64,000 bases of DNA, taken from the NCBI RefSeq assembly GCF_013393325.1, contig NZ_QJRC01000072.1, forward strand, positions 1-64,000, given 5' to 3'. This DNA comes from Pseudomonas hunanensis. Lineage in GTDB: Bacteria > Pseudomonadota > Gammaproteobacteria > Pseudomonadales > Pseudomonadaceae. Position 1 is the first letter of the stretch; the number at the start of each line of letters is the position of its first letter. Made by a program: the position numbers and the translations under genes. A model generated the notes under the pieces. It made no database searches, was not told where the DNA came from, and worked only from the letters and a program-made list of their open reading frames with translations. This document shows, piece after piece, positions 36,206 to 44,736 of this stretch.

Positions 36206-36249
36206 TGAGGGCTGCGCCCTCAGTTCGCGACGCAAGGCCGCTCCTACAG
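36206..36249 (-). repeat. Right REP of the RAYT element
   Basis: On the plus strand this begins with TGAGGGC-TGC-GCCCTCA and ends with GGCCGCTCCTACAG. Read on the minus strand it matches the left REP in 41 of 44 positions. The RAYT start codon is about 86 bp away. Confidence 0.88.
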
Positions 36250-36283
36250 GGAAATCGCGTATGGCAATTACTGCGCGATCCGC

Positions 36284-36326
36284 TGTAGGAACGGCCTTGT
36301 GTCGCGATGGGCCGCAAAGCAGCCCC
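36284..36326 (+). repeat. GTAG-type REP
   Basis: Starts TGTAGGAACGGCC and closes with the GGGCCGCAAAGCAGCCC-like hairpin, immediately beyond the 3' end of speA at 36332. It sits 34 bp from the right REP of the transposase unit in the opposite orientation. It may also act as terminator for speA. Confidence 0.8.
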
Positions 36327-36331
36327 GGCGG

Positions 36332-38245
36332 TTACGACGACAAGTACGAAGACCGGGTCAACCCAAGACGCAAGGCATCCAGGAACTGGGTACGCTCACG
36401 TGCGGTGATCTTGGCGCTGGCCACCTTGTCGCGGTAATGCGTCATCAACTCCTCCGGCGACAGGTGCACGTAGCGCAGCATGTCCTCGATGGTGTCGTGG
36501 GTCTCGATACCGGCGTGGTACACGCTGCCGTCGGCATTCTGGTAGATGTTCACCGAGTCGGTGTCACCGAACAGGTTGTGCATATCGCCCAGGATTTCCT
36601 GGTAGGCACCGACCAGGAACACGCCCAGCAGGTAGTCCTCGCCCTCCTTCAGCGCATGCACCGGCATGCTGGTCTCGATGCTCTGCTCATCAACGTACTG
36701 GTTGATCTTGCCGTCGGAGTCGCAGGTCAGGTCCTGCAATACCGCACGTCGCATCGGCTCTTCGTCCAGGCGGTGCAGCGGGATGATCGGCAGTACCTGG
36801 CCGATGGCCCAGGTGTCCGGCAGGCTCTGGAACACCGAGAAGTTGCAGATGTACTTGTCGGCCAGCTTGTCGTTCAGCTCGTCCAGCACCTGACGGTGCG
36901 AGCGCTGGCGGGCCTTGAGCGAGTTGTGCAGGCGGCGGCAGACGGCAAAATAGCACTGTTCGGCCAGGGCCTTCTCGCCCAGGCTGATCTTGCCATCGGC
37001 ATACTGCGCGGCCACGTCACCCATATAGTGGGTGGCGCGCCAGTAAGTCTCGGTGACCATCTCGATATCGGTCGGGCCAAGCAGGTCGACCAGCCACTGC
37101 ACGGTCTCGGGCAGGGCTTCCTTGTTCTCGATGGTGGGCACGTCGTCGTTGTGTTTCTCGACGTCGGTCACCTGGATCACCAGCATGGCGTGGTGCGCTG
37201 TCAACGAGCGGCCACTCTCGGAGAAGATGTGCGGGTGCGGCAGGCCCTGCGCGTCGCAGAACTCCTTGAGCATGCCCACCACCACGCCGGCGTAGTCGTC
37301 CATGTCGTAGTTGATCGAGCTGGCATTGCGCGAGTGGGTGCCGTCGTAGTCCACGCCCAGGCCACCGCCAACGTCGATGTGGTCGACCGGCAGGCCCAGC
37401 GCACGCAGTTCGCCGTAGTAACGGATGGCTTCCTTGAAACCGTGCTGATAGTCAGCCAGGTTGGCGATCTGCGACCCCATGTGGAAGTGCAGCAGGCGAA
37501 TGCCCTGGTCCAGGCCTGCATCGCGGAAGCGCTGTACTACAGAGAGCAGCTGGGCGGCAGACAAACCGAACTTGGACTTTTCGCCACCGGTATCGGCCCA
37601 CTTGCTCGAAGCCAGCGACGACAGGCGCACGCGCAGGCCGACCTGCGGTTTCACCTTCAGCTCGGCGGCCTCTTCGATCACCAGCGCCACTTCCGACTCT
37701 TTCTCGATGACGATGAACACGTTGTGGCCGAGCTTCTGGCCCATCAACGCCAGGCGAATGAACTCACGGTCCTTGTAGCCGTTGCAGACGATGGTGCCGC
37801 CCTTCGGCGCCAGCGCCAGTACGGCCAGCAGCTCGGGTTTGGAGCCGGCTTCCAGGCCAATGGAAACGTTTTGCGTGGCGATGATGTTTTCCACCACCGC
37901 TTCCTGCTGGTTGACCTTGATCGGGTACAGCGCGGTGTACTGGCTCTGGTACTCCAGGCGCGCGATGTTGGCATCGAACGCACCAGTCAGCTGGCGTACA
38001 CGGTCCTGCAGAATGTCGGGGAAGCGCACCAGCAAGGGCAGCGACAGGCCGCTCTGGCGCAGTTCGTCAACCTGTTCGTACAGGTCGATCGGCGCGCTGT
38101 TGGGGCCGTTGGGGCGCACTTCGACGCGCCCGGCTTCATTGATGGCGAAATAACCAGCGCCCCAATGGCGGATGCCATAAACACTGCGGCTGTCGGCCAC
38201 GGTCCATTGGCTACCATCGTCTTTGCGTGTGCGTCGTACGGACAT
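36332..38245 (-). CDS. speA: Biosynthetic arginine decarboxylase
   Basis: This 637-residue PLP enzyme decarboxylates arginine to agmatine, the first step of one putrescine route. The PLP lysine is at about 110 in YPIKVNQQE, with the barrel motifs [10 protein letters not shown] and [12 protein letters not shown]. The C-terminal cysteine-containing part with [13 protein letters not shown] is also typical. Length matches E. coli SpeA (about 658). In P. aeruginosa speA heads the same order of neighbours (YciH-like, NUDIX, DUF2333, GGDEF) as here. Confidence 0.95.
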   Translation of the reverse strand: MSVRRTRKDDGSQWTVADSRSVYGIRHWGAGYFAINEAGRVEVRPNGPNSAPIDLYEQVDELRQSGLSLPLLVRFPDILQDRVRQLTGAFDANIARLEYQSQYTALYPIKVNQQEAVVENIIATQNVSIGLEAGSKPELLAVLALAPKGGTIVCNGYKDREFIRLALMGQKLGHNVFIVIEKESEVALVIEEAAELKVKPQVGLRVRLSSLASSKWADTGGEKSKFGLSAAQLLSVVQRFRDAGLDQGIRLLHFHMGSQIANLADYQHGFKEAIRYYGELRALGLPVDHIDVGGGLGVDYDGTHSRNASSINYDMDDYAGVVVGMLKEFCDAQGLPHPHIFSESGRSLTAHHAMLVIQVTDVEKHNDDVPTIENKEALPETVQWLVDLLGPTDIEMVTETYWRATHYMGDVAAQYADGKISLGEKALAEQCYFAVCRRLHNSLKARQRSHRQVLDELNDKLADKYICNFSVFQSLPDTWAIGQVLPIIPLHRLDEEPMRRAVLQDLTCDSDGKINQYVDEQSIETSMPVHALKEGEDYLLGVFLVGAYQEILGDMHNLFGDTDSVNIYQNADGSVYHAGIETHDTIEDMLRYVHLSPEELMTHYRDKVASAKITARERTQFLDALRLGLTRSSYLSS

Positions 38246-38396
38246 TCAAGTCCCCTATAGATAAGTCGAAGACACTGCCCCGCAGGCAGCGGAGCGAGTG
38301 TAAAAGCTGAAAATGACGATTCATCCGTGTTCAGGCATAGACCCTGGCCACGGGAACGAGTTTAGAAAGCGCTGGGCAAAAAATCGCGCGATGGCC

Positions 38397-38768
38397 TCAG
38401 CCGCCGGACTTTTTCGCCTTGAAACCCTGTTTGGTCAGCTCGCCGATCAACAGCTCGACATGGTCGCCCTGGATCTCGATAACCCCGTCCTTCAGAGCGC
38501 CGCCGGTACCGCAGCGGCGCTTGAGCGTGGTCGCCAGCTCTTTGAGCTGGTCGGGCGGCAGCGGCACGCCGGTGACGGTGGTCACGGTTTTGCCGCCACG
38601 GCCTTTGCTCTCACGGCGCACACGGGCAATGCCGTCGCCTTCGGGGATAATTTGCTGCTTGCAGATGCAGACATCCACTGGCTGGCCACAGTCAGGGCAG
38701 TGCCGACCAGCGTCGGTGGAATACACGAGACCGCCAAGGGCGGAAAAGGAAGAAGCTTTCTTGGCCAC
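38397..38768 (-). CDS. yciH: SUI1/YciH-type translation initiation factor
   Basis: A 123-residue protein with an N-terminal zinc-ribbon-like cluster (CPDCGQPVDVCIC) and a C-terminal SUI1/eIF1 domain (GRGGKTVTTVTGVPL, then LKRRCGTGGALKDGVIEIQGDH). The GTG at 38768 is chosen because AGAGGAAC precedes it; an ATG 69 bp upstream would add a non-conserved segment. Bacterial YciH affects initiation fidelity in E. coli. It lies upstream of speA on the same strand. Confidence 0.88.
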   Translation of the reverse strand: MAKKASSFSALGGLVYSTDAGRHCPDCGQPVDVCICKQQIIPEGDGIARVRRESKGRGGKTVTTVTGVPLPPDQLKELATTLKRRCGTGGALKDGVIEIQGDHVELLIGELTKQGFKAKKSGG

Positions 38769-38970
38769 TTTTGTTCCTCTGTGCTGAGGACAAAAACTGG
38801 TCGTGCCTTGGGGTTGAGGCCGACCGCGAAGCCCCACTCTGGCAGGGGCGGCGCTACTGCCGCAAGACTTGCGACAGCCCGAAAAGGGCGCGCAGTGTAA
38901 CGATAAATGCAGCCGTTGCTAAGTACAGGATTGCGGCATTTTGCGAATGTTTTGCGACCCTTCGCGTATT

Positions 38971-39014
38971 GGGGCTGCTTTGCAGCCCGATCGCGACACA
39001 AGGCCGCTCCTACA
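38971..39014 (-). repeat. GTAG-type REP, left half of a BIME
   Basis: On the plus strand this is the inverted REP form ending AGGCCGCTCCTACA, preceded by the GGGGCTGC-TTTGCAGCCC hairpin. It faces the copy at 39048-39090 across 33 bp. The rest of the 327-bp gap 38769-39095 holds no gene. Confidence 0.85.
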
Positions 39015-39047
39015 GGAGACCGCGCAAGGCCGGGGGACGCGACCTCT

Positions 39048-39090
39048 TGTAGGAGCGGCCTTGTGTCGCGATCGGGCCGCAAAGCGGCCC
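39048..39090 (+). repeat. GTAG-type REP, right half of a BIME
   Basis: Begins TTGTAGGAGCGGCC and closes with GGGCCGC-AAA-GCGGCCC, ending 5 bp before the 3' end of the NUDIX gene. It probably also stops that transcript. Together with 38971-39014 it forms an inverted pair. Confidence 0.85.
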
Positions 39091-39095
39091 CTGCT

Positions 39096-39632
39096 TTATT
39101 TCAAGCTAAGCTTGTAGCGCTGCAACGCCGCCAACGAGTCCGGGCAATATGGCTTGCTGAGGCTTTCCTGCTCAGCCTGCTCCAGGCCAATGAACCGCGC
39201 CTCGATCACCTCTTCCGGCTGCAGTCGCAATGGCGCATCGGACACCGCCGAATACACCGCACACCACAGACGGTTGTCCGGCTGGTCAAAGTAGAACCGC
39301 TCGTGGAAACGCAGCTGCGCACCTTCAATCCCCAGCTCTTCGGCCAGCTCGCGTGCGGCCGACTCGGCATACGCCTCCCCGGCCGCGACCATGCCGCCTG
39401 CCGCCACATCCCAATAGCCTGGGTACAGCGCCTTGCTCAGGGTGCGACGATGCACACACAGCTCACCGGCACTGTTGAACAGCAAGATGAACGTGCAACG
39501 CCCGATCAACCCGCGCTCACGCAACTCGGCACGGGGCAACGCGCCCAGCACCTGGTCGGCTTCGTCCACCCAGGTGACCAGTTCGCGGTCGGAAGCCGCA
39601 CGGTGGGCGGCCTCGGTTGGGCTGATAGCCAT
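39096..39632 (-). CDS. NUDIX hydrolase
   Basis: A 178-residue NUDIX protein of the YfcD/IPP-isomerase-like branch: the 23-residue box reads GGMVAAGEAYAESAARELAEELGI with the REx2EE core, followed by a FYFDQPDNRLWCAVYSAV strand pair. Substrate unknown. It is in an operon with the DUF2333 gene: that gene's TGA overlaps an ATG at 39635 by one base (TGATG), and a second in-frame ATG follows at 39632, which has better spacing to AGGG. Confidence 0.86.
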   Translation of the reverse strand: MAISPTEAAHRAASDRELVTWVDEADQVLGALPRAELRERGLIGRCTFILLFNSAGELCVHRRTLSKALYPGYWDVAAGGMVAAGEAYAESAARELAEELGIEGAQLRFHERFYFDQPDNRLWCAVYSAVSDAPLRLQPEEVIEARFIGLEQAEQESLSKPYCPDSLAALQRYKLSLK

Positions 39633-39634
39633 CA

Positions 39635-40702
39635 TCAACCCTGCGACAGCAACTGACGCAGGTCGATAACCGCGGCGTTGGCCCGGGAAATGTAGTTGGC
39701 CATGACCAGCGAGTGGTTGGCCCACATGCCGAAGCCACTGCCGTTCAGCACCATTGGGCTCCACAGCGGCTCTTGCGAGGCTTCCAGCTCGCGGATGATC
39801 TGGCGCACGCTGACCGTGGCGTTCTTCTTGGCCAGCACATCGGCAAAGTCCACCTCGATAGCACGCAGCAGGTGCGACAGCGCCCACGCCTGGCCACGGG
39901 CTTCATAGAACACGTTGTCAATCTGCAGCCACGGGGTTTCCACCAACTCCTCGTCCACTTGCGGCGCCTGGCCGGCGACGACCGACTCGGTCTTCAGCGT
40001 GCTGTTGAGCTTGACCCGGCCAACGCTGGCCGACAGCCGCTGCGACAGCGAGCCCAGGCGAGTGGCCACGTCACCCAGCCAGTTGTTCAGGTTGTCGGCA
40101 CGGGTGTAGAAGATCGCGCCCTTGTCGCCAGCAGCCAGGCGAGTCTGGTAGCGGGACAGCGACTTGATGCCCTCTTCGAACTCCGACTCGCTCGATGGCA
40201 AGATCCAGCTCTTGTTGTCGAAGTTGAATCGCGGCTCGGCCTTGGCCAGGTCGGCGTCTTCGGTGGACTGCGACTGCGACCGGGCGAAGTCCTTGCGCAG
40301 CGCGCGCGACAGGTCGCGTACCTGGACCAGCACGCCATATTCCCAACTCGGCATGTTGTCCATCCACAGCCCTGGCGGGAAGCGGTCGTTGGAAATGTAG
40401 CCGCCCGGCTTGTTCAGCAAGGTGCCGGCAACGGTCTTGAGGGTTTCGAGGGTGGTGTAGCCCACCACCATTTGCTGGCCATTGCGCTCGGCAGCGGCCT
40501 GGGCATTCTGCTGCACCGGGAACAGCGCGGGCTCCTGGCTCCAGTACCAGCCAAGGCCGATACACACCAGCAGGTACAACCCGATCAGGGTCCCCAGGGC
40601 GCGGCTCCACAGGCCGCCAAGGTAGCTACGGGCGGCAGCGCCGCGGCCATCGACACGCTCACGGGGCTCGGCTTTGGCCTCGCGGTTTTTCCAGTCCAGC
40701 AT
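39635..40702 (-). CDS. DUF2333 membrane-anchored protein
   Basis: A 355-residue protein with a basic N-terminus, one transmembrane helix at about 35-54 (LGTLIGLYLLVCIGLGWYW) and a large periplasmic helical domain with the family features GGYISNDRFPPGLWMDNMPSWEYG and MWANHSLVMANYISRANAAV. Function is unknown. It is coupled to the NUDIX gene downstream and is divergent from gcbA. Confidence 0.85.
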   Translation of the reverse strand: MLDWKNREAKAEPRERVDGRGAAARSYLGGLWSRALGTLIGLYLLVCIGLGWYWSQEPALFPVQQNAQAAAERNGQQMVVGYTTLETLKTVAGTLLNKPGGYISNDRFPPGLWMDNMPSWEYGVLVQVRDLSRALRKDFARSQSQSTEDADLAKAEPRFNFDNKSWILPSSESEFEEGIKSLSRYQTRLAAGDKGAIFYTRADNLNNWLGDVATRLGSLSQRLSASVGRVKLNSTLKTESVVAGQAPQVDEELVETPWLQIDNVFYEARGQAWALSHLLRAIEVDFADVLAKKNATVSVRQIIRELEASQEPLWSPMVLNGSGFGMWANHSLVMANYISRANAAVIDLRQLLSQG

Positions 40703-40823
40703 GGCTTTGTCCTTAATCAGTCACGACGGTTCAGGGGCTTGGACCACAGGCCTGCGCCAGGGTGCCACGGCAAGCCCGCGTGGCAGCACTATAAAGCAGA
40801 CACCACCGTACGCATAAGCGACC

Positions 40824-40842
40824 ATTCAGTCAGTAACTGAAT
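40824..40842. promoter_or_regulatory. Palindrome between the DUF2333 gene and gcbA
   Basis: ATTCAGT-CAGTA-ACTGAAT is a perfect 7-bp dyad with a 5-bp centre, in the divergent promoter region 40703-40950. It could be a regulator site for either gene. The rest of this gap shows no clear structure. Confidence 0.4.
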
Positions 40843-40950
40843 ATTCGTTCTGGCCGCTTTGTTGATGCAGGGCAGTCACGCGCTTGAAAAGAGCTGCTAG
40901 CATAGAGCCATCATTGCCCCTGCACATCCCAACCTATAAGTAGCCAGGAC

Positions 40951-42309
40951 ATGAGCAAAGCAGTCGAGCCGAGCCCGCAATGCCCCGTGCAACAGCTGAC
41001 GCGTAACGGCCTGCGCAAGGACGACCCGCTCGACCCACTGCTGCTGCCGCCCCCACGCAAACCGGTGTACATCCTGCTGCAGGATCATGAGCGTGCCCAA
41101 CGCTTGGCCCAGCAACTGGAGTTCTTCGGCCTGGTGGTGCAAGCACTGCCCAATGCTACGGCGTTTCTCGCCTCGATCTGCGAGTACCCGCCTTCGGCCA
41201 TCATCATGGATGTCGACTTCACCGGTACGGGCCAAGGCCTGCAGCTGGCCGCCCAGGTGCAGCAAGGGTTGGCGCGACATATTCCGCTGCTGTTCTTCAG
41301 CCATCACGAAGCCGACACCCCAACCCGCCTTGCCGCCGTACGCGCCGGTGGCCAGGACTTTCTCACCGGCAGCCTGGAGGCTTCCAGCCTGCTGGAAAAG
41401 GTCGAACTGCTGACCAATGCCACCCCGCACGACCCGCTGCGCGTGCTGATCATCGACGACTCGCGCACCCAGGCCCTGTACACCGAGCGGGTGCTGGCCG
41501 GCGCCGGCATGGTCACCCGCAGCCTGACCGACCCGATCCGTACCATGGCCGAGCTTGCCGACTTCCAGCCCGACCTGATCATCCTCGACCTGTACATGCC
41601 AGCCTGCACCGGCCCGGAACTGGCCAAGGTGATTCGCCACAGTGACCGTTATGTGAGCGTGCCGATCATCTACCTGTCAGCCGAGGACGACCTGGACAAG
41701 CAGCTGGATGCCATGAGCGAAGGCGGTGATGACTTTTTGACCAAACCCTTTCGCTCACGTCACCTGATCACCACCGTGCGCAACCGCGCCGCCCGCGCCC
41801 GGCACTTGAAGGCGCGCATGGTGCGCGACAGCCTGACCGGGCTGTACAACCACACCCACATCCTGCAACTGCTGGAAGACTGCAGCTTCCGCGCCCGCCG
41901 CGAACAGCAGCCGTTGAGCTTTGCCATGCTCGATATCGACCACTTCAAGAAGATCAACGACCGCCACGGCCACCCCATGGGCGATCGGGTGATCAAGAGT
42001 CTGGCGTTGTTCCTCAAGCAGCGCTTGCGCAAGACCGATTTCATTGGCCGCTATGGTGGCGAAGAGTTCGCCATCGTCATGCCCAATACCGCGCTGGACG
42101 CGGCACACAGGGTACTGGACGAAATTCGCCGGCGCTTTGCCGAGATTCTCTACCCGGCGCAGCCACGGGATTTGCAGTGCACCTTCAGTGCCGGAGTCGT
42201 ACAGCTGGACGAGGGGCTGGATGCACTGACCATGGCCAGTGCGGCGGACGAAGCGCTGTACCGGGCCAAGCACGCGGGGCGCAATTGCGTAGTGCGTGTA
42301 GAGCCCTAA
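40951..42309 (+). CDS. gcbA: Diguanylate cyclase GcbA (receiver-receiver-GGDEF)
   Basis: A 452-residue response regulator with a divergent first receiver (about 38-155), a second canonical one (about 163-280; LIIDDS, Asp in IILDLYMP, Lys in FLTKPF) and a C-terminal GGDEF domain. The active site is GGEEF at about 369, and an inhibitory RxxD site is present five residues before it (RKTD). It makes cyclic di-GMP. P. fluorescens and P. aeruginosa GcbA occupy the same gene order and promote surface attachment. Confidence 0.9.
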   Translation: MSKAVEPSPQCPVQQLTRNGLRKDDPLDPLLLPPPRKPVYILLQDHERAQRLAQQLEFFGLVVQALPNATAFLASICEYPPSAIIMDVDFTGTGQGLQLAAQVQQGLARHIPLLFFSHHEADTPTRLAAVRAGGQDFLTGSLEASSLLEKVELLTNATPHDPLRVLIIDDSRTQALYTERVLAGAGMVTRSLTDPIRTMAELADFQPDLIILDLYMPACTGPELAKVIRHSDRYVSVPIIYLSAEDDLDKQLDAMSEGGDDFLTKPFRSRHLITTVRNRAARARHLKARMVRDSLTGLYNHTHILQLLEDCSFRARREQQPLSFAMLDIDHFKKINDRHGHPMGDRVIKSLALFLKQRLRKTDFIGRYGGEEFAIVMPNTALDAAHRVLDEIRRRFAEILYPAQPRDLQCTFSAGVVQLDEGLDALTMASAADEALYRAKHAGRNCVVRVEP

Positions 42310-42433
42310 GTCACTTAAAACCGTACCGGCACTGTGCCACTTTTTTCTGGCGCCAAGCCCTTGCCGTCATCACCGCGTCACAAAATCGCAATAACTTCAG
42401 CCGCCACTCCCCCTCACCAGGAAGCTCGCGGCT

Positions 42434-44395
42434 ATGCGCCTGAAGTGGCTGACCAATTTCAACACCCTGTTGCTGGTGACCGTGTGCCTCGCCTTGGGCG
42501 CAACCCTGTGGTGGTCGCAGAGGGCCCTGGAGCGCCCCTACCAGATGATGGAGCGCTACCTGGGCCTGTCCCAACAGTTCCAGAACCAGGCGGCACGCAA
42601 CATCCAGGCGTACCTGGGCAGCGGCGATGCCCTGCGCCATGCCGCCGCCATGGAAGCCAACCAGCAGCTGCAGGCCGCCCTGGCCGACTGGCCCGTTGAG
42701 CTGGCCGAGCAATTGCGCCCTAGCCTGGACAGCCTGCAGGCCTTCACTGCCAATGAACTGCTGGCCGCTGGCAAGCTGGCCGGCGACCCACAAGCCTTGC
42801 TGCTGCAAGCCGAGCGGGAGCTGGGGGCGAACCTTGAACAAATGGCCGGCTACGCCCGCGACAGCGGCAATGCCGAGGCCAACCGTTACCTGCTGCCACT
42901 GCTCGACGCCACCGTGCACCTGGGCCGGCTGTCACTGGCCCGCGACAAGCTGGTCAGCAGCGGCCGCCCGGAGCTGGCCGACGAAGTCGAGCGCGAGCTG
43001 CAACTGATCCGCGTCCAGGCCCAGGTGGTCGACGGCCTGCCCCTGCTCGGCGTAACCCGCACGGCCGAATCCGGCGCCGACGACTTCGCCGCGATGATGG
43101 GCCTGGCGTCCCAGGCCAGCGCCCAGCAGGAAGACATTGCCGTAGGCCTGAAGCGCGAACTGCAAAGCCTGCTCAGCCGCTACCCGGCCGAGCTGCAACG
43201 CACCCGCGAACAAATCGAGCGCCGCGTCGCCCTGGCGGCCAGCACCCGCCAGCGCCTGGAGGCGGTGCAGCAGGCCATCGCCGCGCTGGAGCCCGAGGTA
43301 CGCGGCCAGCATGCAAAAATCGCTGCCGAAGTGCGCATCATCCAAGGCCTGATGATCGGCCTGATCCTGCTGATCGCGCTACTGATCGACACCCTGCAGC
43401 GGCGCCTGGCCCGCACCCTGACCGGCTTGGCCCCGGCTCTGTCGCGCTGGGCCGAAGGCGACTTCGCCCAGGCCATCGCGCTGGGCAAGACCAACCGCGA
43501 ACTGCACGACATCCAGGCGTCGCTCAACCGCCTGCGTCAGTACCTGGTCGAGTTGGTCGGCACCATCCGCCACAACGCCGAGCAAGTGGCCGGCAGCAGC
43601 CACGCGCTGGCCGGCATGAGCGTCGCGCTGCACGATGGCGCCGAGCGCCAAGCCGGCGATACCGGGCAGATCCGCGATGCCCTCGGTGAACTGGAGGCGA
43701 CCATTCAGCAAGTGGCGGGGGATGCGAGCGCCGCCGCCGATGCCAGCCGCGATGCCGGGCGCGCCGTGGAGCAAGGCCAGGCCGTAATTGGCCAGAGCCT
43801 GTCGGGCTTGCGTGACCTGGTCGATGAAGTGCAAGGCAACGCCCGCATGATTGAGCAGTTGGCGGAAGAGTCGGCAACCATCGGCGGCGTACTGACGGTA
43901 ATCCGCTCGATTGCCGAGCAGACCAACCTGCTGGCACTGAACGCCGCGATCGAAGCGGCCCGCGCCGGTGAGATGGGCCGTGGCTTTGCCGTGGTGGCCG
44001 ATGAGGTGCGCTCGTTGGCACAGCGCACCACAGGCGCTACCGGCGAGATTCAGGCCCTGATCGACCGCTTGCAGCAGGCGGCCAGAGGCTCGGTGGCCGG
44101 CATGCGCGCGCAGCTTGAGCATGCCGAGGCCACGGCCAATCAGGCCCAGGCGGCAGACGGAGCACTGGATGAGATTGTCTGTGCCATTCGTACCATCTCG
44201 GACACGGCCGTGCGGATTGCCGATGTCACGGCGCAGCAGAGCGGCGCGGTGAGCGAAATTCGTGACCACAGCGAGCGGATTCATGAGCTGGGTGAGGACA
44301 ACTTGCAGCGTATTGGAGAGGGGCGTGAGCAAGGCGAGCATTTGCTGAGCCTGGGCGGCGAGCTGAACCGGGCGGTGCGGGCGTTCAGAGTCTGA
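42434..44395 (+). CDS. ctpL: Methyl-accepting chemotaxis protein, CtpL-like
   Basis: A 653-residue chemoreceptor with a membrane helix at about 10-27, a long helical ligand-binding domain to about 300, a second helix at about 303-320, HAMP and a signalling domain with [20 protein letters not shown]. The helical domain of about 270 residues has the size of HBM-type sensors. In P. aeruginosa the receptor at this place, next to gcbA and dsbD, is CtpL (phosphate and chloroanilines). The ligand here is inferred only from that order. Confidence 0.82.
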   Translation: MRLKWLTNFNTLLLVTVCLALGATLWWSQRALERPYQMMERYLGLSQQFQNQAARNIQAYLGSGDALRHAAAMEANQQLQAALADWPVELAEQLRPSLDSLQAFTANELLAAGKLAGDPQALLLQAERELGANLEQMAGYARDSGNAEANRYLLPLLDATVHLGRLSLARDKLVSSGRPELADEVERELQLIRVQAQVVDGLPLLGVTRTAESGADDFAAMMGLASQASAQQEDIAVGLKRELQSLLSRYPAELQRTREQIERRVALAASTRQRLEAVQQAIAALEPEVRGQHAKIAAEVRIIQGLMIGLILLIALLIDTLQRRLARTLTGLAPALSRWAEGDFAQAIALGKTNRELHDIQASLNRLRQYLVELVGTIRHNAEQVAGSSHALAGMSVALHDGAERQAGDTGQIRDALGELEATIQQVAGDASAAADASRDAGRAVEQGQAVIGQSLSGLRDLVDEVQGNARMIEQLAEESATIGGVLTVIRSIAEQTNLLALNAAIEAARAGEMGRGFAVVADEVRSLAQRTTGATGEIQALIDRLQQAARGSVAGMRAQLEHAEATANQAQAADGALDEIVCAIRTISDTAVRIADVTAQQSGAVSEIRDHSERIHELGEDNLQRIGEGREQGEHLLSLGGELNRAVRAFRV

Positions 44396-44408
44396 CCTGG
44401 ATCTTTCA

Positions 44409-44651
44409 GCGCCTGTGAGATCGAGCGCCGCCCGCGCGGCGCATCGCGAGCTGCGCTCGCTCCTACGTTTGTTATTGGCCAGTAACGCCTGTGGCAGGCG
44501 CACGCGACCGCCTTGTTTGTACGACGCGATATCGCGCCATGCGCCAAGGCGTTCGCGCGCAAATCGCACAGAAATAATTGGCCCGAAACAAACGTAGGAG
44601 CGAGCGCAGCTCGCGATGCGCCGCGCGGGCGGCGCTCGATCTCATAGGCGC
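44409..44651. repeat. 243-bp element with near-perfect 64-bp inverted arms
   Basis: Arms 44409-44472 and 44588-44651 are inverted copies with one mismatch; the inner 56 bp match perfectly. The spacer is 115 bp and encodes nothing convincing. Each arm contains GTAGGAGCGAGCGCAGCTCG, a REP-style start with its own hairpin. The unit lies between ctpL and dsbD; its right end is 85 bp before the dsbD start. Confidence 0.9.
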
Positions 44652-44736
44652 CGCATATGTCATGGCAGGCACTACTGGCCCCAACCCACACCAACTCCGC
44701 TATCATGCCCAGCACGTTCCACCTCGCGAGTCCGCC

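Larger units (their letters stand above)
35612..36249. mobile_element. REPtron: REP-tyrosine transposase between inverted REPs
   Basis: The element comprises the left REP, the RAYT gene on the minus strand (35665-36120) and the right REP, 638 bp in all. The two 44-bp REPs are inverted and differ at three positions. RAYTs are single-copy, vertically kept relatives of IS200/IS605 transposases linked to REP spread. Further GTAG-type REPs with the same leading 20 or so bases occur at 29013, 36284, 38971 and 39048. Confidence 0.85.

Noticed and set aside
36299..38260. 653-codon open frame antisense to speA
   Set aside because: Shadow of speA on the other strand; no motifs or ribosome-binding site.
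40881..40915. TTGAAA ... TAGCAT as a sigma-70 promoter of gcbA
   Set aside because: The two boxes are only 8 bp apart, far from the 16-18 bp needed.
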